The position numbers and the translations under genes are program-made. From the NCBI RefSeq assembly GCF_006094275.1, contig NZ_CP034412.1:682001-746000 (forward strand): a DNA stretch of 64,000 bases, in the 5' to 3' direction. The stretch comes from Glutamicibacter creatinolyticus (GTDB lineage Bacteria; Actinomycetota; Actinomycetes; Actinomycetales; Micrococcaceae). The notes below the pieces were generated by a model. It was not told the DNA's origin. It made no database searches and worked only from the letters and a program-made list of their open reading frames with translations. Positions 35,390 to 44,142 of this stretch are shown in pieces. The number at the start of each line of letters is the position of its first letter. Within the stretch, counting starts at the first letter, position 1.

Positions 35390-37177
35390 TCAACCGACGA
35401 TCTCTGAAAGTTCCAGCCAGCGTTCCTCAAGTTCATCGACCTGCTCCTGCAGTTCCCGCAATTCGGCCGTGAACTTTCCCAAGGCCTCATAGTCGCTTTG
35501 ATCGTGCGCGGCCATCTTCTCGTGCAGCTTGCCGATCTTCTCGTTCAGCTGGCCCACCTTGCGCTCGTTGGCGTTCATTTCCTTCTGGGCCGCACGGATC
35601 TCGGCACCCGAGGGGCCAGCGGTCTTGGGCACCTGCGCTGACCCGGCCTCGGGCTTGGCTCCGGAGCCGGATTCCTGGGCCTCGCGCAAACGCAGGTATT
35701 CATCGACGCCGCCTGGCACGTGGCGGAAGTGCCCTTCAAGGATCGCGTACTGCTGATCCGTGACGCGCTCCAACAGGTAGCGGTCGTGGGAAACCACAAT
35801 CAGGGTGCCCGGCCAGGAATCGAGCAGGTCTTCCAGGGCGGCGAGCATGTCGGTATCCACATCGTTGGTGGGCTCATCCAGGATCATCACGTTCGGTTCG
35901 TTCATGAGGATCATCAGCAGCTGCAGGCGCCGGCGCTGTCCGCCGGAGAGCTCGGCGACCTTGGTGGACAGGTGCGCCCGGGAAAAGCCCAGGCGCTCCA
36001 GCAGCTGTGCCGGGGTCAGATCCTTGCCATCGACGTTAAAAGTGGTGCTGAAGCGGGAGAGCACCTCACGAACCTTGTCCTGGCCAATTTTCTGAAGTTC
36101 CCGAAACTGCTGGTCCAGTACGGCCAGCTTCACGGTCTTGCCCCGCTTGATTCGCCCGCTGCTGGGTTCCACGGTGCCGGCAATCAGGCCCAGCAGGGTG
36201 GATTTACCCGCGCCATTGGCGCCTAGGATGCCGGTTCGTTCGCCCGGACCGATCCGCCAGGTGAACGGCTTGAGGATTTGCCGGCCGTCAAAGCTGACCG
36301 ACGTGTCGATCAGGTCCACCACATCCTTGCCGAGCCGGGCGGTGGCCATCTTCTTCAGCTCGATCGGGTTGCGGACCTCTGGCACATCGGTGATCAGCTG
36401 GTTGGCCGCCTCGATGCGGAACTTTGGTTTTGAGGTGCGGGCCGGGGCGCCGCGGCGCAGCCAGGCCAGTTCCTTCTTCATCATGTTCTGGCGCTTGGAT
36501 TCGGTCACCGCTGCAATCCGGTCACGCTCCACCCGCTGCAGCACATAGGCCGCGTAGCCGCCCTCGAAGGGCTCGACGATCTGGTCGTGCACTTCCCAGG
36601 TGGTGGTGCACACCGCATCCAGGAACCAGCGGTCGTGCGTGACCACCATCAGCCCGCCGGTGTTCTTGGCCCAGCGGTGGTTCAGGTGCTGTGCCAGCCA
36701 GGCGATACCCTCCACATCCAGGTGGTTGGTCGGCTCGTCGAGGATGATCACGTCCCAGTCCTCGACCAACAGCGCGGCCAGTGCCACCCGGCGACGCTGA
36801 CCGCCGGAGAGCGTGGATATCTTCGCTTCCCATTCCAGGTCGGAGACCAGCCCGGCGATGATGTCGCGGATCTTGGGGTCCGAGGCCCATTCGTGTTCGG
36901 CCTGGTTGCCCACGACCGATTCGCGCACTGACAGGGCCTCGTCCAGGGTGTCGGCCTGATCCAGGACCCCCACCCGCAGCCCCGAACGCTGCGTGACCCG
37001 GCCCGAGTTGGGCTCCAGCCGTCCGGCAAGCATGCGCAGCAGCGAGGACTTGCCGTCGCCGTTGCGCCCCACCACGCCGATGCGGTCGCCATCGGAAATG
37101 CCGATGGTTACCGAATCAAAGACGGTGTGGGTGGGATATTCCAGATGCAGGGCTTCGCCCCCGAGTAAATGTGCCAC
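35390..37177 (-). CDS. ABC-F family ATP-binding protein (Uup-like)
   Basis: A 595-residue soluble protein with two ABC ATPase domains and no membrane region, acting on the ribosome rather than in transport. Walker A motifs are GRNGDGKSS near residue 38 and GANGAGKST near 317; signature motifs are LSGGQRRRVAL near 123 and LSGGQRRRLQL near 420. The linker between domains carries the charged inter-domain arm, and the C-terminus (about 525-595) is a coiled coil as in Uup. GTG 37177 has TAGACT 6 bases upstream, suggesting a leaderless transcript. In related genomes this gene usually follows ispE directly; here an accessory block intervenes. Confidence 0.93.
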   Translation of the reverse strand: MAHLLGGEALHLEYPTHTVFDSVTIGISDGDRIGVVGRNGDGKSSLLRMLAGRLEPNSGRVTQRSGLRVGVLDQADTLDEALSVRESVVGNQAEHEWASDPKIRDIIAGLVSDLEWEAKISTLSGGQRRRVALAALLVEDWDVIILDEPTNHLDVEGIAWLAQHLNHRWAKNTGGLMVVTHDRWFLDAVCTTTWEVHDQIVEPFEGGYAAYVLQRVERDRIAAVTESKRQNMMKKELAWLRRGAPARTSKPKFRIEAANQLITDVPEVRNPIELKKMATARLGKDVVDLIDTSVSFDGRQILKPFTWRIGPGERTGILGANGAGKSTLLGLIAGTVEPSSGRIKRGKTVKLAVLDQQFRELQKIGQDKVREVLSRFSTTFNVDGKDLTPAQLLERLGFSRAHLSTKVAELSGGQRRRLQLLMILMNEPNVMILDEPTNDVDTDMLAALEDLLDSWPGTLIVVSHDRYLLERVTDQQYAILEGHFRHVPGGVDEYLRLREAQESGSGAKPEAGSAQVPKTAGPSGAEIRAAQKEMNANERKVGQLNEKIGKLHEKMAAHDQSDYEALGKFTAELRELQEQVDELEERWLELSEIVG

Positions 37178-37483
37178 GTCTCCAGTCTACGAACCGGTAC
37201 CAAATCCATGAATACCACCTCCATGACGCGATTGAGACTGTGCCGCTTGTCACAGGCTGCGGATGGGGCGAATGCCGGAATGGCCAATCTGCGCGTGTGG
37301 GCGTAAGCGGCGAAGGGGGTCTGGGAACAAGGGAACTCGGGCAGGGGAGAAGCGTGTGCTCCCCTCGTCTTAAAGACGCAGGAATCCCGTGCGGGGCACG
37401 GCGATTTGTGATTTCACTACGCGCGGTGATCATGGCAGAATAATGAACTGTGCTTGACCCGGGCAGCCGGTGCCGGAGCACGA
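37178..37483. other. Intergenic region between ABC-F gene and tRNA-Gln
   Basis: The 306 bases contain the -10 element of the ABC-F gene at one end and, presumably, the tRNA promoter near 37400-37440 (TTGTGA at about 37408 and CAGAATAATG near 37436), although the spacing of these is not ideal. No coding sequence is convincing. Confidence 0.35.
37184..37189 (-). promoter_or_regulatory. -10 element of leaderless ABC-F transcript
   Basis: TAGACT on the minus strand, 6 bases before GTG 37177. Confidence 0.5.
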
Positions 37484-37555
37484 TCCGCCCTGGTGTAATG
37501 GCAACACGCCAGCCTTTGGAGCTGTGCATTCTAGGTTCGAATCCTAGGGGCGGAA
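37484..37555 (+). tRNA. tRNA-Gln (anticodon TTG)
   Basis: A 72-base cloverleaf. Acceptor arms TCCGCCC (37484-37490) and GGGCGGA (37548-37554) pair perfectly; the T arm is CTAGG-TTCGAAT-CCTAG; the anticodon loop is CTTTGGA with anticodon TTG at 37516-37518, reading CAA and, by wobble, CAG. The discriminator base is A and CCA is not encoded. It lies about 120 bases upstream of glmU, as in related actinobacteria. Confidence 0.95.
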
Positions 37556-37678
37556 CTCACGGCCAGTATGGCCCTGCCCACTGCGTTCATGCGATGTTCA
37601 TTCCGCGCGCTAGACTATCCCATGGGTTTCTCAACATAGGCACGAGAGCCTTGAAACGACATCGCAGGAGAACACAAC

Positions 37679-39130
37679 TTGAGCGATCAGGTCAACGCAC
37701 CAGTAGCTGTCATCGTCCTCGCCGCAGGCGCCGGTACCCGAATGAAATCGGCGAAACCCAAAATCATGCATGAGATCGCCGGTCGCTCCATGGTGGTCCA
37801 TGCATTGCACGCGGCAGCGGCTCTGGAACCGAAGAACCTGGTCGCCGTGGTGCGCCACCAGCGTGATCTGGTCGCCGCGCACATCCTGGACCACTTCCCG
37901 CAGCTGACCATCGCGGATCAGGACGAGGTGCCTGGCACCGGCCGCGCCGTGCAGCAGGGACTGCAGGCCGTGGACGGATACCTGGAGGGCACTGTCGTGG
38001 TGACCTACGGGGATGTGCCGCTGCTGACCAGCGAAGTCCTCAAGGACCTGGTTGCCGTCCACGAAGCCCAGGGCAACGCGGTCACCGTGCTGACCACCGA
38101 ACTGGATGACCCCACCGGCTACGGCCGAATCCTGCGCGACGCGCAGGGGGATGTCACCGCGATTCGTGAACAAAAGGATGCGACCGCCGAGGAACTGGCG
38201 GTGAAGGAAATCAATTCCGGCATCTACGCGTTCGACGCCGCCATGCTCACCAGCGCGCTGCAGGAAGTGACCACCGAGAACGCGCAGGGCGAAATGTACC
38301 TGACCGACGTGCTGGCCATCGCCCGCAACCGCGGCGGCCGGGTGGCCACCGCCCAGATTTCGGACCGCTGGCAGATCGAGGGCGCCAACGACCGCGTCCA
38401 GGTCCAGCGCCTGGGCCAGGTGCTCAACGAGCGGCTGTGCGAGCACTGGATGCGCCAGGGCGTGACCATCATCGACCCCTCCACCACCTGGATCGACACC
38501 ACCGTGGTGCTCAGCCAGGACGTGACCATCAAGCCCGGCACCCAGCTGCACGGCAACACCATGATCGGCACCGGCGCGGTGATCGGCCCGGACACCACCT
38601 TGACCAACGTGGTCGTCGGCCAGAACGCCACCGTCAAGCGCACCGACGCCACCGACTCGCGCATCGGGGAAGGGGCCACCGTCGGCCCGTTCACCTACCT
38701 GCGCCCCGGCACCGAGCTCGGCTCGGACGGAAAGATCGGCGCCTTCTATGAGACGAAGAACGTCAGCATCGGGCGCGGCTCCAAACTCTCGCACCTCGGC
38801 TACGCCGGGGACGCTGAAATCGGTGAGTACACCAACATCGGGTGTGGCAACATCACCGCAAACTACGACGGCGTGAAGAAGCACCGGACCAAGATCGGTT
38901 CGCACGTGCGCACCAGCTCGAACACCGTGTTCGTGGCCCCGGTCGAAATCGGGGACGGCGCGTACACCGGTGCCGGAGCCGTCGTCCGCAAGAACGTCCC
39001 GGCCGGTGCCCTGGCACTGTCCGTGGCTCCGCAGCGCAACTCCGAAGGGTGGACCCTGGCCAAGCGCCCGGGCAGCGCCTCGGCAGACGCTGCCTTCAAG
39101 GCGGCCCTGGACACCTCGGACATCGAGTAG
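37679..39130 (+). CDS. glmU: Bifunctional UDP-N-acetylglucosamine pyrophosphorylase / glucosamine-1-phosphate N-acetyltransferase
   Basis: A 483-residue cytosolic enzyme making UDP-GlcNAc for peptidoglycan and mycothiol. The N-terminal uridyltransferase domain begins VIVLAAGAGTRMKSAKPK (residues 11-28) and has YGDVPLLT near 110. The C-terminal left-handed beta-helix acetyltransferase domain has the repeated hexapeptides from about 265 onward and NITANYDGVKKHRTKIG near 395. The start is TTG 37679 with GCAGGAG upstream; no ATG is nearby. It is followed by prs. Confidence 0.96.
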   Translation: MSDQVNAPVAVIVLAAGAGTRMKSAKPKIMHEIAGRSMVVHALHAAAALEPKNLVAVVRHQRDLVAAHILDHFPQLTIADQDEVPGTGRAVQQGLQAVDGYLEGTVVVTYGDVPLLTSEVLKDLVAVHEAQGNAVTVLTTELDDPTGYGRILRDAQGDVTAIREQKDATAEELAVKEINSGIYAFDAAMLTSALQEVTTENAQGEMYLTDVLAIARNRGGRVATAQISDRWQIEGANDRVQVQRLGQVLNERLCEHWMRQGVTIIDPSTTWIDTTVVLSQDVTIKPGTQLHGNTMIGTGAVIGPDTTLTNVVVGQNATVKRTDATDSRIGEGATVGPFTYLRPGTELGSDGKIGAFYETKNVSIGRGSKLSHLGYAGDAEIGEYTNIGCGNITANYDGVKKHRTKIGSHVRTSSNTVFVAPVEIGDGAYTGAGAVVRKNVPAGALALSVAPQRNSEGWTLAKRPGSASADAAFKAALDTSDIE

Positions 39131-39200
39131 CCAGGCATCCCCCGGAATTTCCTCAGAAACCACCTCTACGTGATAGCGAAGCGAGCGAGAAAGCAAACCC

Positions 39201-40181
39201 ATGAGTGAAATTAGCCATAACGTCGACAAGAAGCTGGTCTTGGCGACCGGCCGCGCCCACCCGCAGCTTGCGGAAGAAGTGGCGAAGGCACTGGACACCG
39301 AACTGCTTCCGTTGAACGCCTACGATTTCGCCAATGGTGAGATCTACGTTCGCTCGGACGAGTCGGTGCGCGGCAAGGACGTCTTTTTGATGCAGTCCTA
39401 TCCGGCACCGCTGAACAACTGGCTGATGGAACAGCTGATCATGATCGACTCGATGAAGCGGGCCAGCGCCCAGCGCATCACCGTGGTCGCCCCGTTCTAC
39501 CCCTACGCCCGCCAGGACAAGAAGGGCCGCGGCCGTGAGCCGATCTCGGCCCGCCTGGTGGCCGACCTGTTCAAGGCCGCCGGCGCGGACCGCATCATCT
39601 CCTGCGACCTGCACACCGCGCAGATCCAGGGCTTCTTCGACGGTCCGGTTGACCACCTCTTCGCTTTCCCGCTGCTGGCCGACTACATCCGCGACATCGT
39701 CGAGGATGACAAGATCACCGTGGTTTCCCCGGACACCGGACGCGTGCGCGTGGCAGAGCAGTGGGCCGAACGCCTGGGCGGCGCCCCGCTGGCGTTCGTG
39801 CACAAGTCCCGCGATCTGACCATGCCGAACCAGGCCGAGTCCAAGACCGTGGTCGGCCAGGTCAAGGGCCGCACCGCGGTGTTGATTGACGACATGATCG
39901 ACACCGGCGGCACGATCGCCGGGGCGGTGCGCGTGCTGAAGGAAGCCGGCGCGAAGGACGTCATCATCGCCGCCACCCACGCCGTGTTCTCCGAGCCGGC
40001 CTCCCAGCGTCTGGCCGAATGCGGTGCCCGTGAGGTCGTTGTGACCAACACGCTGCCGATCCCGGAGGAAAAGCGCTTCGAGAACCTGACCGTGCTGTCC
40101 ATCGCTCCGCTGCTGGCCCGCGCCATCAGCGAAGTGTTCAAGGACGGTTCGGTGACCAACCTGTTCGACGGCCGCGCCTAA
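39201..40181 (+). CDS. prs: Ribose-phosphate pyrophosphokinase
   Basis: A 326-residue enzyme that transfers pyrophosphate from ATP to ribose-5-phosphate, giving PRPP for nucleotide, His and Trp synthesis. The ATP-binding flexible loop region PYARQDKKGRGREPISARLVA is near residues 100-120 (only partly quoted), and the PRPP-binding loop is VLIDDMIDTGGTIAGA near 228-243. It is 70 bases after glmU in the same direction and probably co-transcribed. It ends at a strong hairpin shared with the convergent DUF1801 gene. Confidence 0.97.
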   Translation: MSEISHNVDKKLVLATGRAHPQLAEEVAKALDTELLPLNAYDFANGEIYVRSDESVRGKDVFLMQSYPAPLNNWLMEQLIMIDSMKRASAQRITVVAPFYPYARQDKKGRGREPISARLVADLFKAAGADRIISCDLHTAQIQGFFDGPVDHLFAFPLLADYIRDIVEDDKITVVSPDTGRVRVAEQWAERLGGAPLAFVHKSRDLTMPNQAESKTVVGQVKGRTAVLIDDMIDTGGTIAGAVRVLKEAGAKDVIIAATHAVFSEPASQRLAECGAREVVVTNTLPIPEEKRFENLTVLSIAPLLARAISEVFKDGSVTNLFDGRA

Positions 40182-40200
40182 GCGCAGCTGCACTTCCACG

Positions 40201-40241
40201 ACCGCTGGCCGGCCCCCGCTCCCGGGGTGCCGGCCAGCGGT
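40201..40241. terminator. Bidirectional terminator after prs
   Basis: Perfect 13-bp stem ACCGCTGGCCGGC with its complement, 15-base loop, followed by CTTT. It lies between prs and the convergent DUF1801 gene. Confidence 0.75.
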
Positions 40242-40268
40242 CTTTGGGAAGGTGCCCGGCGGCCCGGC

Positions 40269-40700
40269 TCAGTTCACCGCAAAGGGGTCGGCCAGGGTTG
40301 CGGCGAGGGAAGCTTCCAGCAGTTCGCGCAGCGCCGCCTGGTCCACACCCTCAAGCCGGGTCAAATACAGGCACGCCTTGCTCGCCCTGTATTTGCCCAG
40401 TCGTTCCAGCAGCTGCGGCCACCGCTGGGCAAAGTCGCTGACCAGGTAGATGGTGTGCCGGCTCGCGCCCGGGGCAAAGGCCAGCAACGGGGCCTGCCCA
40501 CCATGGCCGGTGGCGTACCGGTACTCGTACTGCCCGAAGCCGATAATGCGTCCGGCCCACACCACCGGTTCCTGCCCACTGATCTGTCCGAACAGCTCCA
40601 GCAGCTGCTCGGCCTCAGCGCGGCGTGGACCGCTGGCGCGATCCAGAACCGGCCCGACGGGCAGATCCGAGGGTGACATTGCCGGTTCCTTGCCTGCCAT
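40269..40700 (-). CDS. DUF1801 domain-containing protein
   Basis: A 143-residue soluble protein of the DUF1801 (YdhG-like) family, unknown function. Typical features are PVVWAGRIIGFGQYEYRYATGH-type sequence around residues 50-70 (partly quoted), YLVSDF, and the segment LGKYRASKACLYLTRLEGVD near 105-125. ATG 40700 is chosen because AAGGACGATC precedes it; the frame is open upstream without better support. It lies between prs and rplY on the opposite strand, interrupting the usual prs-rplY-pth run. Confidence 0.85.
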   Translation of the reverse strand: MAGKEPAMSPSDLPVGPVLDRASGPRRAEAEQLLELFGQISGQEPVVWAGRIIGFGQYEYRYATGHGGQAPLLAFAPGASRHTIYLVSDFAQRWPQLLERLGKYRASKACLYLTRLEGVDQAALRELLEASLAATLADPFAVN

Positions 40701-41019
40701 GATCGTCCTTCCAAAAAACAGCTGATTGTTCGCCATCCTATGCGATGACGCGCACCCTTTGGACGGTGCCGGAGCGCTGGCCCACCGACTTGGCGGGCTT
40801 CCCGCCGTGTGTTTCCGGCAACAGGTTTTCATCCAGCGCGCAGGCACTGCTAGAATTATTGACTGTGCCCAGGCGAGGGGACCGGCTGTCAAGAGCCGGG
40901 ACCGTTATCGACAAGGCCGGAAACGCTCGGTGAGAACCACTTCGGTGGGCTTTGTGCCGATGCTTCCCTGGTCCACGCGAGGGCGACAACGAAGCATTGA
41001 ACAACCGAAGGAGAACACC
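40701..41019 (+). promoter_or_regulatory. rplY promoter and long leader
   Basis: The 319-base gap contains a plausible promoter, TAGAAT at 40851-40856 with a weak TTCATC at 40828-40833 (17-base spacer), predicting a leader of about 155 bases before the L25 ATG. The leader includes short hairpins such as CCAC-TTC-GGTGG. A leader this long could allow autoregulation by L25, but this is speculative. AAGGAGAACACC is the L25 ribosome-binding site. Confidence 0.4.
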
Positions 41020-41304
41020 ATGAGCTCTGTAAACCTCGACGCCATCGTCCGCGAAGACTTCGGCAAGGGCGCTGCCCGCCGTGCCCGCCGCGATGCCAAG
41101 ATCCCTGCCGTGGTCTACGGCGCAAGCTCCCAGCCGCTGCACGTGCTGCTGCCGGCCCAGGAAACCACCCTGGCCGTCCGCGACCGCTCCGTTGAGCTGG
41201 TCCTGAACGTGGATGGCAAGGAAGTCAAGACCACCGTCAAGGAGCTGCAGATCAACGCGCTGAGCCGCAACATCGATCACATCGACCTGATGGTTGCCGC
41301 CTAA
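41020..41304 (+). CDS. rplY: 50S ribosomal protein L25 (single-domain form)
   Basis: A 94-residue 5S-rRNA-binding protein of the large subunit. The N-terminal segment REDFGKGAARRARRDAKIPAV and the LQINALSRNIDHIDLM end match the L25 core fold. Most actinobacterial homologues are about 190-220 residues and carry a second TL5/Ctc domain; here a TAA stop follows MVAA directly and no continuation is evident in other frames, so this is the short form as in E. coli. The start is well supported by GAAGGAGAACACC. It is 29 bases before pth. Confidence 0.92.
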   Translation: MSSVNLDAIVREDFGKGAARRARRDAKIPAVVYGASSQPLHVLLPAQETTLAVRDRSVELVLNVDGKEVKTTVKELQINALSRNIDHIDLMVAA

Positions 41305-41333
41305 GCAACGCAGCAGACCCATAGCTGATCATC

Positions 41334-41915
41334 ATGAGTGATGAGACCTGGCTGGTAGCCGGGCTCGGGAATCCCGGGCCCGGCTACGCTGGCAATAGAC
41401 ACAATGTCGGGCACATGGTGCTCGACGAACTGGCCTCCCGCGTGGGCGGCAAGTTCAAATCCCATCCTTCACGCGCCCAAATCATCCAGGGCCGCATGGG
41501 AATCGGCGGGCCACGCCTCGTGCTGGCCAAGCCCGGCACCTATATGAACCTATCGGGTCAACCGGTGGGCAAACTGGCGAAGTTCTTCTCCGTCAGCCCC
41601 GACCACGTGATCGTCGTGCACGACGAGGTCGACATCCCCTTCGAGCAGATCAAGCTCAAGCAGGGCGGGGGAGAGGGCGGACACAACGGCCTGCGGGATA
41701 TCTCCAAGGCGCTGGGCACCAAAGACTACCTGCGCGTGCGGGTTGGCGTCGGTCGTCCACCTGGCCGCATGGAGACCGCGGACTGGGTGCTGCGCGACTT
41801 TTCCAAGACCGAACGCGCCAGCCTGCCGCTGCATTTGGACCGTGCGGCCGACGCGGTGGAAAGCCTGATTACCCAGGGCCTGGAACGCACACAACTAAAA
41901 ATCCACGGCTCCTAA
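41334..41915 (+). CDS. pth: Peptidyl-tRNA hydrolase
   Basis: A 193-residue enzyme that releases tRNA from prematurely dropped peptidyl-tRNA. Conserved features are the start [21 protein letters not shown] (partly quoted) containing the catalytic His in RHNVG near residue 22, [10 protein letters not shown] near 64, and [26 protein letters not shown]-type sequence near 96-120. It follows rplY closely and is probably co-transcribed with it. The next gene is separated by a structured RNA region. Confidence 0.96.
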   Translation: MSDETWLVAGLGNPGPGYAGNRHNVGHMVLDELASRVGGKFKSHPSRAQIIQGRMGIGGPRLVLAKPGTYMNLSGQPVGKLAKFFSVSPDHVIVVHDEVDIPFEQIKLKQGGGEGGHNGLRDISKALGTKDYLRVRVGVGRPPGRMETADWVLRDFSKTERASLPLHLDRAADAVESLITQGLERTQLKIHGS

Positions 41916-41980
41916 AATACCTAGTCAACCCCATTTGCTAAGAGTACGCGCAAGCAATCTACTAAGCAGTAATAGTCCAG

Positions 41981-42009
41981 TTGTGCGCCAAAAAGTATGG
42001 CTATATTCT
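41981..42009 (+). promoter_or_regulatory. Promoter of the C-rich sRNA candidate
   Basis: TTGTGC at 41981-41986 and TATTCT at 42004-42009 are separated by exactly 17 bases, predicting transcription from about 42013-42016, right at the first base of the structured RNA. Confidence 0.6.
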
Positions 42010-42012
42010 CTC

Positions 42013-42115
42013 ATTCGGCTTCGGTTGAGAGGCCGATGAAGTCGCCGACAGCTGACAGGCCTCCCCCAAGTACGGCCTAACTCCCCCAAGAGTCAGTTGT
42101 CGGCGTCTTCGCGTT
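42013..42115 (+). ncRNA. Structured C-rich small RNA, probable 6C-family sRNA
   Basis: A non-coding segment of about 100 bases with strong secondary structure. A small 5' hairpin TCGGC...GCCGA lies at about 42016-42036. A 19-position stem follows (42038-42056 with 42092-42110; 17 Watson-Crick pairs, one G-U, one mismatch). Inside it, AGGCC/GGCCT (42057-42061 and 42074-42078) closes a loop containing CCCCC. The 10-mer CTCCCCCAAG occurs twice, at 42061-42070 and 42081-42090, 20 bases apart. Two C-rich unpaired segments displayed by hairpins are the hallmark of the actinobacterial 6C RNA, whose C-rich loops pair with G-rich mRNA sites. Family assignment is from memory of its architecture; a covariance-model search is needed. 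Confidence 0.6.
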
Positions 42116-42244
42116 AACAGGCAGCGGTCGCTAACTAAGGACCGGCTTAGGTGTCAGTTCGCGGATGAGGTGGAATAATTAGCCCATGTTCGCTTTCCCT
42201 AATCATTGCGCGGGGAGAGGCCACCACCACCACCGGAGGGACAC

Positions 42245-43549
42245 GTGCATTTGGCAAGTAGCACCACTTCGACCCTGCAGCAGCCATTGACGAGTCAGGA
42301 AGTCGCGCGGATCAAGGCAGACTTCCAGATTCTCGATCAACCGGTCTCTGGCCACGAGTTGGTCTACCTGGACTCCGGGGCCACCAGCCAAAAACCGCGC
42401 TGCGTCTATGAGGCCGAGCAGCATTTCTACGAAACCGCCAACGCGGCGGTGCACCGTGGTGCGCACAGCCTGGCTGTGGAGGCCACCGACGTCTTCGAAA
42501 ACGCCCGTGCGACGGTCGCCTCCTTCATTGGGGCGGCACCAAACGAGCTGGTGTGGACCTCGAATGCCACCGAGGCGTTGAACCTGCTGACCTACTCCTT
42601 CTCCAACGCCTCTCTGGGCCGCGGGGGAGCGGAGGCCCGCCGCTTCGCCTTTGGCCCGGGCGACGAGATCCTGGTCACCGAACTGGAACACCACGCGAAT
42701 CTGATCCCGTGGCAGGAGCTGGCCTTCCGCACCGGCGCCACGCTGCGCTACGTCCCGGTCAGTGACCAGGGGGTGCTGCGCTACGACCTGTTGGACGAGC
42801 TGGTCACCGAACGCACCAAGGTGGTCGCCTTCACCCACGTCTCAAACGTGCTGGGCACCGTGATCGACGTACCGAAGTTCGTGCAGGCCGCCCGCCGGGT
42901 AGGGGCCCTGACGGTGCTCGACGGCTGCCAATCGGTTCCACACCTGCCGGTGAACGTGAAGAACCTGGACGTGGACTTCATGGCCTTCTCCGGGCACAAG
43001 ATGCTCGGCCCCACAGGCATCGGGGCCCTCTACGGCCGGGCCGAACTGCTCGACGCGATGCCCCCGTTCCTCACCGGTGGATCCATGATCACCCTGGTGG
43101 ACATGGAACACGCCGAATACCTGCCCTCGCCCCAGCGCTTTGAGGCCGGAACCCAGCGGGTCTCCCAGGCCCACGGCCTGGCCACCGCGGCCAGCTACCT
43201 GGACGAAATCGGCATGCAGCGCATCGCCGAATGGGAAGAGCGCCTGGGAGGGCTGCTGCTGCAGGGCCTGGCGAACCTTGAAGGCGTGCGGGTCTTCGGT
43301 CCCACCGATGCCCCGCGCATCGGCACAGTCCCATTTGAAGTCACCGGCGTGCATCCGCACGACGTGGGCCAGTACTTGGACTCGCGGGGCATTGCGGTAC
43401 GGGTGGGCCACCATTGCGCCCAGCCGCTGCACCGGGCCCTGGGCGTCACCGCCACCACCCGCGCCAGCACCTATTTGTACAACACCGAAGAAGACATCGC
43501 CCGGCTCATCGAAGCCGTCGGCTCGGTTCGAAAGTATTTTGGAGTCTAA
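42245..43549 (+). CDS. sufS: SufS-type cysteine desulfurase
   Basis: A 434-residue PLP enzyme that takes sulfur from cysteine as an enzyme persulfide for Fe-S cluster assembly. The PLP lysine is in FMAFSGHKMLGPTGIG near residue 254, and the active-site cysteine is in VRVGHHCAQPLHRALG near 390. GTG 42245 is preferred over the upstream ATG 42206 because GGAGG precedes it by about six bases. The adjacent sufU is its sulfur-accepting partner. The sufBCD genes are not in this window. Confidence 0.94.
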   Translation: MHLASSTTSTLQQPLTSQEVARIKADFQILDQPVSGHELVYLDSGATSQKPRCVYEAEQHFYETANAAVHRGAHSLAVEATDVFENARATVASFIGAAPNELVWTSNATEALNLLTYSFSNASLGRGGAEARRFAFGPGDEILVTELEHHANLIPWQELAFRTGATLRYVPVSDQGVLRYDLLDELVTERTKVVAFTHVSNVLGTVIDVPKFVQAARRVGALTVLDGCQSVPHLPVNVKNLDVDFMAFSGHKMLGPTGIGALYGRAELLDAMPPFLTGGSMITLVDMEHAEYLPSPQRFEAGTQRVSQAHGLATAASYLDEIGMQRIAEWEERLGGLLLQGLANLEGVRVFGPTDAPRIGTVPFEVTGVHPHDVGQYLDSRGIAVRVGHHCAQPLHRALGVTATTRASTYLYNTEEDIARLIEAVGSVRKYFGV

Positions 43550-44005
43550 GTGAACGACCTCGATCAGCTCTACCAACAGGTCATCCTGGACCACGCCAAG
43601 ACGCGCACCGGATCCCCGTTGCAGCAGCCCGGCCAGGGCCACCGGCACGGCGAATCCCATCAGCACAATCCCATCTGCGGGGACCAGATCAAGGTCCGTG
43701 TCGAACTGGGCGAGGACGGGGGCCTGCAGACCATCAGCTGGGAAGGGGAAGGGTGCTCGATTTCCATGGCCTCGGCCTCGGTGCTCACCGAGCTGGCCAC
43801 CGGGCTGAGCCGTGATGAATTCATGGAGCGCCTGGGGCTCTTCCGTGAGATGATGCGCTCCCGCGGAACCGCCACCCCCGATGAGGAGGCCCTGGAGGAT
43901 GCGGCCGCCTTTGTCGGGGTCTCCAAGTTCCCGGCACGGGTCAAATGCGCCATGCTTTCGTGGGTGGCCGCAGAGGCCGCCCTGCTGGCCGCCAACGGCC
44001 AATAG
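43550..44005 (+). CDS. sufU: SUF-system Fe-S assembly protein SufU
   Basis: A 151-residue zinc-containing sulfur transfer protein of the SufU/IscU-like family that accepts persulfide from SufS. The metal and sulfur ligands are visible: NPICGDQI near residues 40-47 (Cys and Asp), EGEGCSISMASAS near 65-77, and ARVKCAMLSW near 128-137. The 18-residue insertion that separates SufU from IscU appears to be present. GTG 43550 immediately follows the sufS TAA, indicating coupling. Confidence 0.94.
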   Translation: MNDLDQLYQQVILDHAKTRTGSPLQQPGQGHRHGESHQHNPICGDQIKVRVELGEDGGLQTISWEGEGCSISMASASVLTELATGLSRDEFMERLGLFREMMRSRGTATPDEEALEDAAAFVGVSKFPARVKCAMLSWVAAEAALLAANGQ

Positions 44006-44045
44006 CACGCCGGCAGGTCGTAGCAACGGCGCGGTTCCCGGAGAA

Positions 44046-44090
44046 ACACGTCAGCCCTTGGAAACCACTGGTTTCCAAGGGCTGACGTGT
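44046..44090. terminator. Bidirectional terminator between sufU and nhaA
   Basis: A perfect 21-bp inverted repeat with a 3-base loop (44046-44066, ACT, 44070-44090). It lies between convergent genes and should end transcription from both sides. Confidence 0.85.
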
Positions 44091-44142
44091 TCATCAGGAT
44101 ACTTGCCGTACCGGGCTCACGCCCGCAGGAGGCGTGAGCAAA

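Noticed and set aside
42206-42244. Upstream ATG for sufS at 42206
   Set aside because: It would add a Pro-rich stretch (RPPPPPEGH) made from the ribosome-binding region of the better GTG start at 42245.
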